A DNA stretch of 64,000 nt from Flavobacteriaceae bacterium Ap0902 (GCA_009835005.1 WTFG01000005.1:1-64000); one strand, 5' to 3'. Counted from the first letter of the stretch, positions 25,193 to 35,722 are shown. Numbers and translations: made by a program. Notes: generated by a model from the letters alone, not told the origin.

Positions 25193-27232
25193 ATGAAAAA
25201 ATTTTTATTAACTGCAACTGCCACATTTAGCATCTGCATGGGGTTAGCACAAGAAACACCCAAAAATGTAATCTTCTTTATAGGAGATGGGTTTGGAACT
25301 TCTGCTAAAACTGCCGCAAGAATGGCTCTTGGCCAAGGAACTGAGGGAAGTAAAATCACTAGCGATGAAAACTTTCAATTACTAGCCTTAGATAAATTAG
25401 ATTATCAAGGTTCGTTGACGACACATAGTATGAACTCTTGGATTACTGATTCTGGTGCATCTGCATCTGCTTATGCAGCTGGTGTAGAAGGAAAATTAGA
25501 TAACGGTAATATCGCATTTAATGTGGAAACAGGTGAATCTGTTGAGACCATATTAGAGAAAGCCAAAAAAGCTGGCTATGCGGTAGGTTTAGTAACTACA
25601 ACCAGGGTAACACATGCAACGCCCGCAACTTTTGCCACACACGTATGGAGTAGAGGTTTAGAAACATATATTGCAGCACAATATATAAGCTCTACCCAAG
25701 AAGAGTATGAAGAAATATTCAACAACCCAAATTCTGCCATCAGACCTTATAATGAGGAACGTGATTGGATTTTACCAGCGCCCAAGGTTGGTGTAGAATT
25801 AGATGTATTGATGGGAGGTGGTGCTAGATTCTTCTTACCACAAGGTTATTCACAGGAAGTACTTGACGCGAATGGTAATCCCATTTTAACGACCAGTGGA
25901 AACCCAGTTACATTAAGCGGAAGAAGAGCAGACAATGTAAATTTGGTGGAGGTTGCAAGCAACAGAGGTTTTGTGTATGCTAACAGTAGAGACGCTTTAT
26001 TAAATTTAGATTTATCCCAATTTACGCCAGATAATGATAATAAATTTCTAGGATTATTCAGTTCTTCTCACTGTAGTTATGAGCAAGATAGACAATTGTA
26101 TAAATCTTGGGAGCCATCATTACCTGAGATGACAGAAATGGCTATTAAAATTCTAAAAGCTAAAGGGGGAGACAAAGGATTTTTTTTGATGGTAGAAGCT
26201 GGTAGAATTGATCACTTAGAGCATGCCAACAATGGTGGTATTACGGTTGTGAATGCGGATGGAACAGACGTATATACAATAGATTCTGATAAGCCTGCCT
26301 ACTTGGGAGGTGGAGATGCCAATTATGGTGCAAACCCAGATACGCCTAGACATACGGATGTTTTTGGATCTGATTATTTAATCAAAGAAGTTTTAGCCTT
26401 TGATTATTCTATCAATCAAGCGAGAAAATTATTAGATGATGATTCAAAAACTTTGATTTTCTCTACTTCTGACCACGAATGTGGCGGTACGGCTATTGTT
26501 GGTTTGCACGATGAGGCAGATGCGCAAAACAACAATACTAAAATTAGAACTTATGCTTTGAGTCCAAGACAGGATAATGATTTAGGACAATATGTCCCTA
26601 ACCCAAGTGGAGTTACAAGAGGTGATATTGATTTTGGAGCGATGACCAATGATGGTTGGTTCCCAAATTATGAAACGTACACCTTCCAAGATAGAACAGA
26701 GGAATTATGGCCAAAATGTGATATCAACGGTAGAAGAATTGTGGTAGCCTATGCCTCTAATCCTTTAACCAATGGTAACGGAATCAACGTGGGTAATACA
26801 CCAGGTAACCATACGCCAATGGATGTTTTTGTAGGTGCAGAAGATAACATGGGAGGTACATTCGCAGGAAAAATCAATGGTGTAGGGCAAATCGACAATA
26901 CCTATCTTACTGCCATTATGGAAGCATTTTTAGATGTGCAGCATATGTCCACTGTGGAAGAAAAAGTTGTAGAAGATACTGTTGGCGAAATGAAAATATT
27001 TCCTAACCCAGCTACAGATTATGCTATGATTCAATTACAATTAGAAGATAATTCTAAAGTTGAAGTGAGCATCTATAACGAAAGTGGGCAATTAGTAAAA
27101 AATTTAAACACAACTTCTTTTGCGAAGGTACATTCATTGAATGTAAATACAAGTGACTTAAACAAAGGTCTATATATAGTTTCTGCAAAAACCAATCAAG
27201 GGTCTTTATCTCAAAAATTATTGGTAAAATAA
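25193..27232 (+). CDS. Alkaline phosphatase with T9SS C-terminal sorting domain
   Basis: A 679-residue secreted phosphomonoesterase. The start is taken at the ATG giving MKKFLLTATATFSICMGLAQ, a signal peptide; the frame is open 15 codons upstream but those lack family character. Metal and nucleophile sites: FFIGDGFG (Asp32 region), TDSGASASAYAAG (Ser87 nucleophile), EAGRIDHLEH, and STSDHECGG. The last about 80 residues (FPNPATDYAMIQLQL to SQKLLVK) are a type A T9SS sorting domain, so the protein is exported through the periplasm and anchored or released at the surface. A CATCTTTG element around 25142 may be the promoter. It scavenges phosphate from organic esters. Confidence 0.93.
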   Translation: MKKFLLTATATFSICMGLAQETPKNVIFFIGDGFGTSAKTAARMALGQGTEGSKITSDENFQLLALDKLDYQGSLTTHSMNSWITDSGASASAYAAGVEGKLDNGNIAFNVETGESVETILEKAKKAGYAVGLVTTTRVTHATPATFATHVWSRGLETYIAAQYISSTQEEYEEIFNNPNSAIRPYNEERDWILPAPKVGVELDVLMGGGARFFLPQGYSQEVLDANGNPILTTSGNPVTLSGRRADNVNLVEVASNRGFVYANSRDALLNLDLSQFTPDNDNKFLGLFSSSHCSYEQDRQLYKSWEPSLPEMTEMAIKILKAKGGDKGFFLMVEAGRIDHLEHANNGGITVVNADGTDVYTIDSDKPAYLGGGDANYGANPDTPRHTDVFGSDYLIKEVLAFDYSINQARKLLDDDSKTLIFSTSDHECGGTAIVGLHDEADAQNNNTKIRTYALSPRQDNDLGQYVPNPSGVTRGDIDFGAMTNDGWFPNYETYTFQDRTEELWPKCDINGRRIVVAYASNPLTNGNGINVGNTPGNHTPMDVFVGAEDNMGGTFAGKINGVGQIDNTYLTAIMEAFLDVQHMSTVEEKVVEDTVGEMKIFPNPATDYAMIQLQLEDNSKVEVSIYNESGQLVKNLNTTSFAKVHSLNVNTSDLNKGLYIVSAKTNQGSLSQKLLVK

Positions 27233-27267
27233 GTGCTAGGCATTGATTTGTTTATCTTATTAATAAG

Positions 27268-27299
27268 AAGCCGTCTTATGAAATGTAAGGCGGCTTTTT
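27268..27299 (+). terminator. Intrinsic terminator of the alkaline phosphatase gene
   Basis: AAGCCGTCTT (27268-27277) / AAGGCGGCTT (27287-27296), one G-T pair, followed by TTT; located 36 bases after the stop. Confidence 0.85.
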
Positions 27300-27502
27300 G
27301 GTGTTGAATTTGTTCGGGAGATTATGGAAAATAAGCTTAGAATATATAAACAAACGTATCCTTCTTATCTTACCCAATTTTATCGGATAATGTCAACGAG
27401 TATTTTTGGATGTTATGAAAGAAAAATTGAAATAAAATTTATTACGTCCTGATGCACAAATAAATGTCAAAGTTTTTTAGTGCTATATTAACAATTTATC
27501 CT

Positions 27503-27510
27503 TATCTTTG
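27503..27510 (+). promoter_or_regulatory. TANNTTTG promoter element of rpsA
   Basis: TATCTTTG at 27503-27510 matches the Bacteroidota -7 element. It leaves a leader of roughly 115 bases before the rpsA ATG, which could carry autoregulation by S1. No clear -33 TTTG is visible. Confidence 0.55.
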
Positions 27511-27628
27511 CATCCGCTTAGCGGTATCGAAGAAAATAAGCATTCTTAATTTAATCATTTAACCACTCTCAACCGGTTATTACCGCATATCTTTCTATAA
27601 TGCAGGTTTGAGATACAAATTATTTTAT

Positions 27629-29449
27629 ATGTCTGAAGAGACTAAAAATCAAGAAGTAGAAGAAGTTAAAAAAACGGATGCTACTAAACAAGAAGAAAAA
27701 TCAATGTTGAATGCCAATGTTGAACCAGATCAATTTGACTGGGAAGCTTTTGAAAGCGGTCTTGATGAAGAAGATCGTAAAGAAAAGCAAGAGTTAGAGG
27801 ACATGTACAAAGAAACGCTAGAAGAACTGAATGAAAATGAAGTTTTTACTGGTAAAGTTGTACGTATCTCTGACAGAGAAGCTATCGTAGACATCGATTT
27901 TAAATCAGAAGGTGTTATCTCATTAAACGAATTCCGTTACAATCCAGATTTAGCCGTAGGGGATGAGGTAGATGTAATGGTGGATAAGCGTGAGGACAAA
28001 AACGGTCAGCTTCAATTATCTCACCGTAAAGCTCGTACATTAAAAGCATGGGAACGTGTGAATGAATTAAACGAGACTGGTGAAATCGTAAATGGTACGA
28101 TCAAAGCAAGAACAAAAGGAGGTATGATTGTAGACATCTTGGGTCTAGAAGCATTCTTGCCAGGTTCTCAAATTGATGTTAAACCAATCCGTGATTATGA
28201 GCAATATGTAGGGAAATCTATGGAATTCAAAGTGGTTAAAATTAATCCAGAATTCAAAAACGTAGTTGTTTCGCATAAAGCACTGATTGAGGCGGATATC
28301 GAAGAGCAGAAAAAAGAGATTATTTCTCAATTAGAGAAAGGACAAGTATTAGAAGGTGTGGTTAAAAATATTACTTCTTATGGTGTATTCGTAGACCTAG
28401 GGGGTGTAGATGGTTTAATCCACATTACAGATTTATCTTGGAGCAGAATCAATCATCCAAATGAGGTGGTAGAAGTTGATGATACGATTAATGTCGTAAT
28501 CTTAGACTTTGATGAGGATAAAACAAGGATCCAATTAGGTGTTAAGCAATTAGAACCGCACCCATGGGATGCATTAGATGAGAACGTTAAAGTTGGTGAC
28601 AAAATCAAAGGAACCGTTGTTGTTTTAGCAGACTATGGGGCATTTGTAGAAGTTGCACCTGGCGTAGAAGGTTTAATTCACGTTTCGGAAATGTCTTGGT
28701 CTACACATTTACGTTCTGCACAAGACTTTGTACAAGTGGGTGATGAAGTAGAAGCGGTAGTATTAAGCATAGATAGAGAAGAGCGTAAAATGTCTCTTGG
28801 TATGAAACAGTTAACGCCAGATCCATGGACAGACATTACTTCTAAATATCCTGTGGGCTCTAAACATACTGGTACTGTACGTAACTTCACTAATTTTGGT
28901 GTGTTCGTAGAACTAGAAGAAGGCGTAGATGGATTAATCTACATCTCTGATCTTTCTTGGACTAAGAAAATCAAGCACCCATCGGAATTCACAAATGTAG
29001 GTGATAAGTTAGACGTTGTAGTTTTAGAATTGGATGTAGCCGCAAGAAGATTAAGTCTTGGTCACAAACAATTAGAGGCTAATCCTTGGGATGAGTATGA
29101 AACTAAGTATGCTGTTGGGACTTCTCATACAGGTACTGCCGTTAATGTATTTGATAAAGGAGCTAATGTAGAGTTTGAAGACAAAGAAATTGAAGCTTTT
29201 GCACCAGCTAGAACTTTAGACAAAGAAGATGGAACTCGTATCAAACAAGGAGAAGAGGCAGAATTCAAAGTAATTGAATTCAACAAGGAATTCCGCAGAG
29301 TTGTGGTTTCTCACTCAGCTACTTACAGAGACGAGGAAATTAAGCAAGCTAAGAAAGCAATGGACAATCAACAAGCGCCAGAGAAATCTACGCTTGGAGA
29401 TTTAGACGCTCTTTCTGAGTTGAAGAAGAAAATGGAAGGAGGAAACTAA
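27629..29449 (+). CDS. rpsA: 30S ribosomal protein S1
   Basis: A 606-residue S1 protein with about six S1 RNA-binding repeats; the characteristic strands GVFVDLGGVDGLIHITDLSW, GAFVEVAPGVEGLIHVSEMSW and GVFVELEEGVDGLIYISDLSW mark repeats three to five. An acidic N-terminal region of about 65 residues precedes repeat one, as in Bacteroidota S1. The start is at MSEETKNQ (27629); the frame is open seven codons upstream. S1 helps translation initiation, which matters in a lineage with few Shine-Dalgarno sites. Its own promoter and terminator flank it. Confidence 0.96.
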   Translation: MSEETKNQEVEEVKKTDATKQEEKSMLNANVEPDQFDWEAFESGLDEEDRKEKQELEDMYKETLEELNENEVFTGKVVRISDREAIVDIDFKSEGVISLNEFRYNPDLAVGDEVDVMVDKREDKNGQLQLSHRKARTLKAWERVNELNETGEIVNGTIKARTKGGMIVDILGLEAFLPGSQIDVKPIRDYEQYVGKSMEFKVVKINPEFKNVVVSHKALIEADIEEQKKEIISQLEKGQVLEGVVKNITSYGVFVDLGGVDGLIHITDLSWSRINHPNEVVEVDDTINVVILDFDEDKTRIQLGVKQLEPHPWDALDENVKVGDKIKGTVVVLADYGAFVEVAPGVEGLIHVSEMSWSTHLRSAQDFVQVGDEVEAVVLSIDREERKMSLGMKQLTPDPWTDITSKYPVGSKHTGTVRNFTNFGVFVELEEGVDGLIYISDLSWTKKIKHPSEFTNVGDKLDVVVLELDVAARRLSLGHKQLEANPWDEYETKYAVGTSHTGTAVNVFDKGANVEFEDKEIEAFAPARTLDKEDGTRIKQGEEAEFKVIEFNKEFRRVVVSHSATYRDEEIKQAKKAMDNQQAPEKSTLGDLDALSELKKKMEGGN

Positions 29450-29474
29450 AATTCCAATCACCATTAATCATACT

Positions 29475-29504
29475 AAGCCGCTTCTGCAAGGAAGCGGTTT
29501 TTTT
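29475..29504 (+). terminator. Intrinsic terminator of rpsA
   Basis: Hairpin AAGCCGCTTC (29475-29484) / GAAGCGGTTT (29491-29500) with a run of T to 29504, 26 bases after the rpsA stop. Confidence 0.9.
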
Positions 29505-29681
29505 ATGCTAAAAACACAAATATTATTTACATTATACGCATTATCAAGGCTTTAACTTTTTTAACCAAACACTTTAAACTATATACTTTAATCCATAAAC
29601 CCTCAACCAGTATATCCTTGTTACGCTAACAAGAAATAGAGAATTAGCAAGTATTCGAAAGACAAAAATTGCAAAATGCCT

Positions 29682-29689
29682 TATCTTTG
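29682..29689 (+). promoter_or_regulatory. TANNTTTG promoter element of the NDH-2 gene
   Basis: TATCTTTG at 29682-29689, 20 bases before the ATG at 29710, matches the Bacteroidota -7 element; the upstream -33 element is not clear. Confidence 0.5.
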
Positions 29690-29709
29690 TACAAGAATTA
29701 TATTTCTTC

Positions 29710-30999
29710 ATGAATATTCCAGATAGTAGTTTACCAAGAGTGGTTATAGTTGGGGCAGGCTTTGCAGGATTAAACCTTGCCAAGAAACTAGATAAATCTA
29801 AACAACAAGTCGTATTAATAGATAAGAATAATTATCACACTTTTCAGCCTTTGCTATATCAAGTGGCTACGGCAGGTTTAGAACCCGATTCTATAGCGCA
29901 TGCCATCAGAACTTTGTTCAAAAATGAGAAAAATTTTCATTTTAGAATTGCCAACGTATCGCACATAGAGGTTGAAAATAAGGAGATAGATTCTGATATT
30001 GGTTCCTTGCATTATGATAGATTAATCATTGCCACAGGTTCAGATACCAACTATTATGGAAACAAAGAAATAGAATTTAATGCCATGTCTATGAAGTCTA
30101 TTCCAGAGGCTTTAGACTTACGTTCCGTGATTTTACAAAACTTGGAAATGGCGTTGCTCACGGATGATTTAGCAGAAAGAAAACGGCTGATGAATTTTGT
30201 TATCGTAGGAGGTGGGCCAACTGGGGTAGAGCTAGCAGGAGCTTTTGCAGAGCTCAAAAATCATATTTTACCTAATGATTATCCAGATTTAGACATTCGC
30301 CGAATGCATGTGCATTTAGTACAATCAGGAGATCATTTATTGCCAGGATTTTCTGGAAAAGCTTCTAAAGCTGCAGAAGATTATTTGCTTAATATGGACG
30401 TTCATTTATGGTTGAATACACGTGTACTTAATTATGACGGCAAACACGTGGATACCAATAACAAAGATTTTGATGCGACAACGCTTATTTGGGCAGCTGG
30501 GGTAAAAGGGGAAATTATTAGTGGACTACCAGAATCATCTATAGAGCAAAATAGATATTTAGTCAATACTTTTAATCAGGTATTAGGTGTAGAGGATATA
30601 TTTGCGATAGGGGATGTGGCATGTATGAAAACCGAGGAGAATCCTCGTGGACATCCGATGGTAGCACAGCCAGCCATTCAACAAGGAAAAAATTTAGCTA
30701 GAAACTTAAATCATATTGTCTCTGGCAGACCTATGAGACCATTTAAATATCATGATAAAGGTTCTATGGCAACCATTGGCAGAAATAAGGCTGTGGCTGA
30801 TATAGGTAATATGAAGTTAACGGGTTGGTTCGCTTGGATAATTTGGATGTTCGTGCATTTGGTATCTCTTGTAGGTTTTAGAAATAAGATGATAGCCTTA
30901 GTTAATTGGGTGATTCAGTATTTCCAATATAATAAAAGTGTAAGATTGATCATTAGACCTTATCATAGAGAAAATGTAGCTCATAAAGTAAATGATTAA
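29710..30999 (+). CDS. Type II NADH dehydrogenase (NDH-2), FAD-dependent
   Basis: A 429-residue NAD(P)/FAD oxidoreductase that oxidises NADH and reduces quinone without proton pumping. FAD-binding VVIVGAGFAGLNLAKKL at the N-terminus and the second Rossmann motif NFVIVGGGPTGVELAGAFAE around residue 160; the QPLLYQVATAGLEPD stretch is typical of NDH-2. The C-terminal hydrophobic segment (about 375-410) provides monotopic membrane attachment. It stands alone between terminators. Confidence 0.9.
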   Translation: MNIPDSSLPRVVIVGAGFAGLNLAKKLDKSKQQVVLIDKNNYHTFQPLLYQVATAGLEPDSIAHAIRTLFKNEKNFHFRIANVSHIEVENKEIDSDIGSLHYDRLIIATGSDTNYYGNKEIEFNAMSMKSIPEALDLRSVILQNLEMALLTDDLAERKRLMNFVIVGGGPTGVELAGAFAELKNHILPNDYPDLDIRRMHVHLVQSGDHLLPGFSGKASKAAEDYLLNMDVHLWLNTRVLNYDGKHVDTNNKDFDATTLIWAAGVKGEIISGLPESSIEQNRYLVNTFNQVLGVEDIFAIGDVACMKTEENPRGHPMVAQPAIQQGKNLARNLNHIVSGRPMRPFKYHDKGSMATIGRNKAVADIGNMKLTGWFAWIIWMFVHLVSLVGFRNKMIALVNWVIQYFQYNKSVRLIIRPYHRENVAHKVND

Positions 31000-31007
31000 T
31001 ATAATAA

Positions 31008-31038
31008 AAAGCCATTATTCAAAGAGAATAATGGCTTT
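31008..31038. terminator. Bidirectional terminator between NDH-2 and the ribonucleotide reductase gene
   Basis: Perfect 13-bp inverted repeat AAAGCCATTATTC (31008-31020) / GAATAATGGCTTT (31026-31038) with AT-rich ends, between convergent genes. Confidence 0.9.
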
Positions 31039-31063
31039 CTTAAAGTTGAAATATAACTAGTTA

Positions 31064-33679
31064 TTATCCACACTTGCTGTGTCCACAACTTTTACAATTT
31101 AAACAACCTTCTTCATATACTAATCCATCGGGATCACCGCAGTTGGGACATTTCTTATCCGCTGCTACTGTTCCATTTGGTATGTACCGCTTTAAGGCTC
31201 TAGCCACACCATTCTTCCAAGTATTGATGTTATCATCGTATAAACTTAAATCTGATACCAAATCCACGACATAATTAATTGGCATACCATGGCGTAAAAT
31301 TCCAGAAATTAATTTAGCATAGTTCCAGAATTCCTTGTTGAATGAACGGCTAAGCCCTTCAATCGTAGTTCTATAACCTTCCTTGTCTATGTATTGAAAA
31401 TCATAGCGGCTTTCTCCTTCCTCATTTTTATTCTTGATTACCCAACCTTCTTCTACAAAAGGAGGGAGGTTAAAAGAATCCTCTAAACGTCCTGTGAAAA
31501 TTTCATAAGGTTTGCCATCTATCTTACCAACAACGGCCATCCATTTTTCATAATCATTTTGAAAACGAATCACATCTGCACTCAACTTCTTAGGTCTTCT
31601 TGGAGCACTAGTCAGGCTAAATTGGTTCACAAAGTCATTAACAGCTACTTCGTCTTTTGCGTTTTGTTCATCTGCAGTCAATTCTGGTTCTGGTTTATCT
31701 TCTTTTTTATCAGAAGAAACTAAAACACCTGCTCTAGAACCATCACGATAGACTGTGATTCCCTTCAATCCTTGTTTCCATGATTCTACATAAATTTCTG
31801 CAACTTTTTCTACAGGAATATCTTCTGGTAGGTTGATGGTAGAACTAATAGAGTGCGTGGTGTATTTTTGAACCAAGGCTTGCAGTTCTACCCGTTTGAT
31901 CCAATCAATTTCTGGGGCAGTAGCACCTGCATAAGGACTCTTATCAGGATCTGTCTCTCCTGTAATTTCCATCCACTGCCTTAATTTTGGGTGATACACA
32001 TCAAATTCTTCCCAAGAATCGCCCATATCATCTACAAAAGTAATATTAGCGTTCTCTGCATCGGTGTTGACTTTTCTTCTACGTTTATAGCCTAGCATAA
32101 AGACAGGTTCAATTCCAGAAGAAGTTTGCGCCAACATGCTTAATGTACCTGTAGGAGCTACTGTAGATATAGAAATATTTCTACGGCCATTCTCTATCAT
32201 TCTATTATAAAGTTCTGGAAACTCTTTTTTCATCATCTGTACAAACTCAGAGGTCTTTTCATAAGTCGGGTCAAAGTTGGCAAATGCGCCGCGTTGAATG
32301 GCCATATCAACAGAAGAATCAAATTCTGCCGTCAATTTTTTACGCATGATTTGGTCTACAATTTTCAAAGCATCATTTGAGTCTATTTTGAGACCAAGGG
32401 CAGCCACACAATCAGAAAGTGCTGTGAAACCTAAGCCAGTTCTTCTTCCTTTTTTTCCTGTCTCATATAACAACTCCCAAGTAGCAAGTTCTGTCGCTTT
32501 GATGTGATCTGGTTCTGGGTCTGATTTGATTTTTGTAATAATTCTTTCTATATGACCTAATTCTAGTTCAACTAAATCATCCATCAATCTTTGGGCTTCA
32601 TAGGTAATTTCATAGAACTTGTCAAAATCAAAAGTTGCCTTTTCTGTAAATGGATTATCTACAAAACTATATAAGTTAAGAGCAATTAATCTACAGCTAT
32701 CTCCGCCTTGCATAGCAATTTCTGAACATGGATTGGTGGAGCTATTTTCAAATCCAGGATATACAGAAGAAGTCGAATACCAATGTTGTCTATCCCAAAA
32801 AATGAGACCTGGCTCTGCGGTTTTATGCGCACATTCTATGATGATATCCCAAACTTCTTTCGCTTTAACTGTTTTTACGTATTGTGCATCTTCTATCTTG
32901 GCGTCAATGGGCCAGCGGTGCGTATATTCTTTATCTTCTACAACGGCTTTCATGAACTCGTCTGATAAACGCAAAGAGATGTTGGCACCTGTTACTTTGC
33001 TTAAATCTTGTTTGATAGTGATGAAATCGATTACATCTGGATGGGCTATATCTATGGTAAGCATGAGAGCTCCACGTCTTCCATTTTGTGCAACCTCTCT
33101 GGTAGTATCAGAAAATCGATGCATAAAGGATACAGCTCCTGTGGTACTACCAGCAGCGTTAGAAACTTTCGCATTTGCTGGTCTCAATCCAGAAATATCT
33201 ACGCCCACGCCACATCTGCGTTTGAATAATTGAGCCAATTGTTGATCGGTATGCATGATTCCACCATAACTGTCATAAACATGAGGTACTACAACACAGT
33301 TGGATAGAGACGCAATCATATAGGGATGACCTAATGCAGACATAACACTACCCTGTGGAATGACATATTTAAAGTCCTTAAAGAGGTCATAAATATCTTG
33401 TTCTTTAAGGGCTTTTCGGTTTTGTCCATATTCAGATAAGTTATCTAAAGAGGTATCATTCCCAAATTTTTCCTCAATTTTGGCAAATTCTTTTGCCATT
33501 CTATGATGCATATCATCTGGTGATGATTCTTCAAATTCACCATCAGGATTTTTGATAGCATATTTTTTCATCCAAGTGGTAGCAGCGAGTTCGTCACCGT
33601 CAAAATATTGTAACGATTTCTGTAAAGTTTCTTCGTATGAAAAAGTTTTTTTCTTCTCTGGAACTGTGAGAGTTGCCAT
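31064..33679 (-). CDS. nrdJ: Adenosylcobalamin-dependent (class II) ribonucleotide reductase
   Basis: An 871-residue B12-dependent RNR that makes deoxyribonucleotides without oxygen dependence. Barrel motifs visible: SALGHPYMIASLSNCVVVPH, NPCSEIAMQGGDSCRL (catalytic Cys on the finger loop), and the PTGTLSMLAQTSSGIEP segment. The C-terminus carries a Cys-rich module: CPNCGDPDGLVYEEGCLNC then CGHSKCG, likely a zinc site plus the redox Cys pair. No cobalamin riboswitch is visible in the 300 bases upstream. Single-gene unit. Confidence 0.94.
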   Translation of the reverse strand: MATLTVPEKKKTFSYEETLQKSLQYFDGDELAATTWMKKYAIKNPDGEFEESSPDDMHHRMAKEFAKIEEKFGNDTSLDNLSEYGQNRKALKEQDIYDLFKDFKYVIPQGSVMSALGHPYMIASLSNCVVVPHVYDSYGGIMHTDQQLAQLFKRRCGVGVDISGLRPANAKVSNAAGSTTGAVSFMHRFSDTTREVAQNGRRGALMLTIDIAHPDVIDFITIKQDLSKVTGANISLRLSDEFMKAVVEDKEYTHRWPIDAKIEDAQYVKTVKAKEVWDIIIECAHKTAEPGLIFWDRQHWYSTSSVYPGFENSSTNPCSEIAMQGGDSCRLIALNLYSFVDNPFTEKATFDFDKFYEITYEAQRLMDDLVELELGHIERIITKIKSDPEPDHIKATELATWELLYETGKKGRRTGLGFTALSDCVAALGLKIDSNDALKIVDQIMRKKLTAEFDSSVDMAIQRGAFANFDPTYEKTSEFVQMMKKEFPELYNRMIENGRRNISISTVAPTGTLSMLAQTSSGIEPVFMLGYKRRRKVNTDAENANITFVDDMGDSWEEFDVYHPKLRQWMEITGETDPDKSPYAGATAPEIDWIKRVELQALVQKYTTHSISSTINLPEDIPVEKVAEIYVESWKQGLKGITVYRDGSRAGVLVSSDKKEDKPEPELTADEQNAKDEVAVNDFVNQFSLTSAPRRPKKLSADVIRFQNDYEKWMAVVGKIDGKPYEIFTGRLEDSFNLPPFVEEGWVIKNKNEEGESRYDFQYIDKEGYRTTIEGLSRSFNKEFWNYAKLISGILRHGMPINYVVDLVSDLSLYDDNINTWKNGVARALKRYIPNGTVAADKKCPNCGDPDGLVYEEGCLNCKSCGHSKCG

Positions 33680-33979
33680 AGCGCTAATATAAATTTAAGG
33701 TTATTTGATTTTAAATTGAATATCAAATTTAATTAAACCTAATTGATTTTTAAAATATGCTTGTGTTAAGGCTCTCCAAATCTGATGTTGATAATTAAAA
33801 AGTTTTGGTTTATTGTATAGGTGTTAAATACTTAATTATAAAGGTAATGTAAGGTATAATTAAATAGATAATTTAAGTTTATTAATAGTTGTAAACTTTT
33901 AATTCCACTTTGATTTGAAATAAATATTGTAATTTCACTTGGTTAAATTTTCAATTTTAAAAAAGAAAAATAAAAAGAT
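33680..33979. other. 300-base AT-rich divergent intergenic region
   Basis: Separates the divergent RNR and M1 peptidase genes. It is extremely AT-rich; I see no gene, no strong hairpin and no cobalamin riboswitch (no B12-box-like sequence). Confidence 0.5.
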
Positions 33980-35722
33980 ATGTCAAAAATTTTTCTTCAA
34001 AAAAATAAATATTTTTTAGTCCTTCTTATTTTTTTTATTTCCTGTAATCAAAAATTTTTAGATAATAAAAATAATTATACACAAGATTTATTAACTAAAA
34101 CGCAACATTATGATTCGGATATTTTACGAGGAAGTAACACAGAATTTAGAAATTGGTGGAACGTTTTGCACTATGATATTACTTTTAAACCAAATTACAA
34201 AAACAAGTCAATCTCGGGATCAGTAACGATGCATTTGCAAGTTACAAATGAAGACAACAATGGTATTATCCAAATTGATCTGCAAGAACCAATGCAAATA
34301 ACAGAGATTATTCAATTGAAAGCAGATAATATAGATTCTAATCAGATTGTCATAGAAAATGTAATTTCAGGCGATAAATGGATACGGGATAGAAATGCCT
34401 ATTTTATAGATATAAGCCATTTACCTAAGGAAAGGGATAGCCAATTTACACTTCAAATGTATTTTGAAGGTAAGCCAAAAATAGCGAAACAAGCCCCTTG
34501 GGATGGTGGATGGATATTTAAAGAAGATGAATTAGGTAGGCCATGGATGTCTGCGGCTGTGCAAGGTCTAGGTTCGAGTGCATGGTTTCCGAGCAAGGAT
34601 TATTGGGGTGATGAGCCAGATCAAGGCGTTAAGATTTCTATTCTGGTTCCAGAGGATTTAGTGGCTATCGCTAATGGTAAATTATGGGAATCTTCTTTTG
34701 TGAAAGATGAAGTTGGTAACAATATTTATACTTGGGAAGTTCAAAATCCTATTAATACTTATAATATCATTCCGTATATTGGTTATTACAAGAATTTTAA
34801 GGATGAGTATGTGAATTCCGCCGGAGAATCGTTACAACTAGATTATTGGGTTTTAGATTATAATATTAATTGGGCGAAAAAGCAATTTTCTCAAGTAAAA
34901 CCTATGTTAGAAATCTTTGAAGATTGGATGGGATCCTATCCATTCTATGAGGATTCTTATAAATTAGTAGAGGCTCCCTATCTAGGAATGGAGCACCAGA
35001 GCAATGTGGCTTATGGAAATGGCTTTGAAAATGGTTATTTAGGTGAGGATAGATCTGGTTCTGGTTGGGGTAATCAATTTGATTTCATCATTATTCACGA
35101 ATCTGGACATGAGTGGTTCGGGAATAGTATCACAGCGCAAGACCCAGCAGATATGTGGATTCATGAGGCATTTACAACTTATACAGAAGTCATGTACGTG
35201 GAGGGAAGATTTGGTGTTAAGGCAGCCAATGAATACGTACAGGGGTTAAAACCCGCTATTTTAAATGATAGACCTATGATTGGAATTTTGGGAAAACACA
35301 AGGCTGGGAGTATAGATATGTATAATAAAGGAGCGAATATGATTCATACGTTGAGGCAGTGGATGGATGATGATGTGAAATTCAAGCAATTGATACGTGA
35401 TATTAATAAAACGTTCTATCATCAAACCATTACTTCTGTGCAACTAGAGGGTTTTATACTTCAAGAGACAGGTTTACCTTTAGAACCATTTTTTAATCAA
35501 TATCTAAGACAAAAGGACATTCCTATTTTAGAGACCAAAGAAGAAAATGGTGAATTATATTACAGATGGCGTAATACAATTCCAGAATTTAATATGCCCG
35601 TAAAATTAGAAAAGTCAGTAGAGTGGATTAAACCAACTACGACATGGCAAGTTTATGCAGAGAAAAGTCAATTAAAGCCCGATTCAAATTTTTTGATTGA
35701 ATTTGAAAAGTCAATAAAGTAA
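33980..35722 (+). CDS. M1-family metallopeptidase lipoprotein
   Basis: A 580-residue gluzincin aminopeptidase. Signal peptide with lipobox ending FFISC (Cys22), so it is membrane anchored. Zinc motif HESGHEWF at 373-380 with the third ligand Glu in the downstream IHEAFTTYTE; the exopeptidase motif is GMEHQSNVAYG rather than GAMEN. Family members of about 550-600 residues are common in Bacteroidota and trim peptides outside the inner membrane. It sits next to an IS110 element and a decayed metal locus but shows no damage itself. Confidence 0.88.
   Translation: MSKIFLQKNKYFLVLLIFFISCNQKFLDNKNNYTQDLLTKTQHYDSDILRGSNTEFRNWWNVLHYDITFKPNYKNKSISGSVTMHLQVTNEDNNGIIQIDLQEPMQITEIIQLKADNIDSNQIVIENVISGDKWIRDRNAYFIDISHLPKERDSQFTLQMYFEGKPKIAKQAPWDGGWIFKEDELGRPWMSAAVQGLGSSAWFPSKDYWGDEPDQGVKISILVPEDLVAIANGKLWESSFVKDEVGNNIYTWEVQNPINTYNIIPYIGYYKNFKDEYVNSAGESLQLDYWVLDYNINWAKKQFSQVKPMLEIFEDWMGSYPFYEDSYKLVEAPYLGMEHQSNVAYGNGFENGYLGEDRSGSGWGNQFDFIIIHESGHEWFGNSITAQDPADMWIHEAFTTYTEVMYVEGRFGVKAANEYVQGLKPAILNDRPMIGILGKHKAGSIDMYNKGANMIHTLRQWMDDDVKFKQLIRDINKTFYHQTITSVQLEGFILQETGLPLEPFFNQYLRQKDIPILETKEENGELYYRWRNTIPEFNMPVKLEKSVEWIKPTTTWQVYAEKSQLKPDSNFLIEFEKSIK

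Noticed and set aside
31064-31072. TTATCCACA, a consensus DnaA box, at the end of the RNR gene
   Set aside because: A single copy inside coding sequence (and another within uvrA near 60594), with no cluster or AT-rich unwinding region, so chance is likely.
32619-33233. 204-codon plus-strand frame inside nrdJ
   Set aside because: Antisense shadow of a well-defined ribonucleotide reductase gene; composition is an artefact of codon bias.
33680-33979. Possible cobalamin riboswitch upstream of nrdJ
   Set aside because: No B12-box-like sequence or matching stems seen in the 300-base gap.
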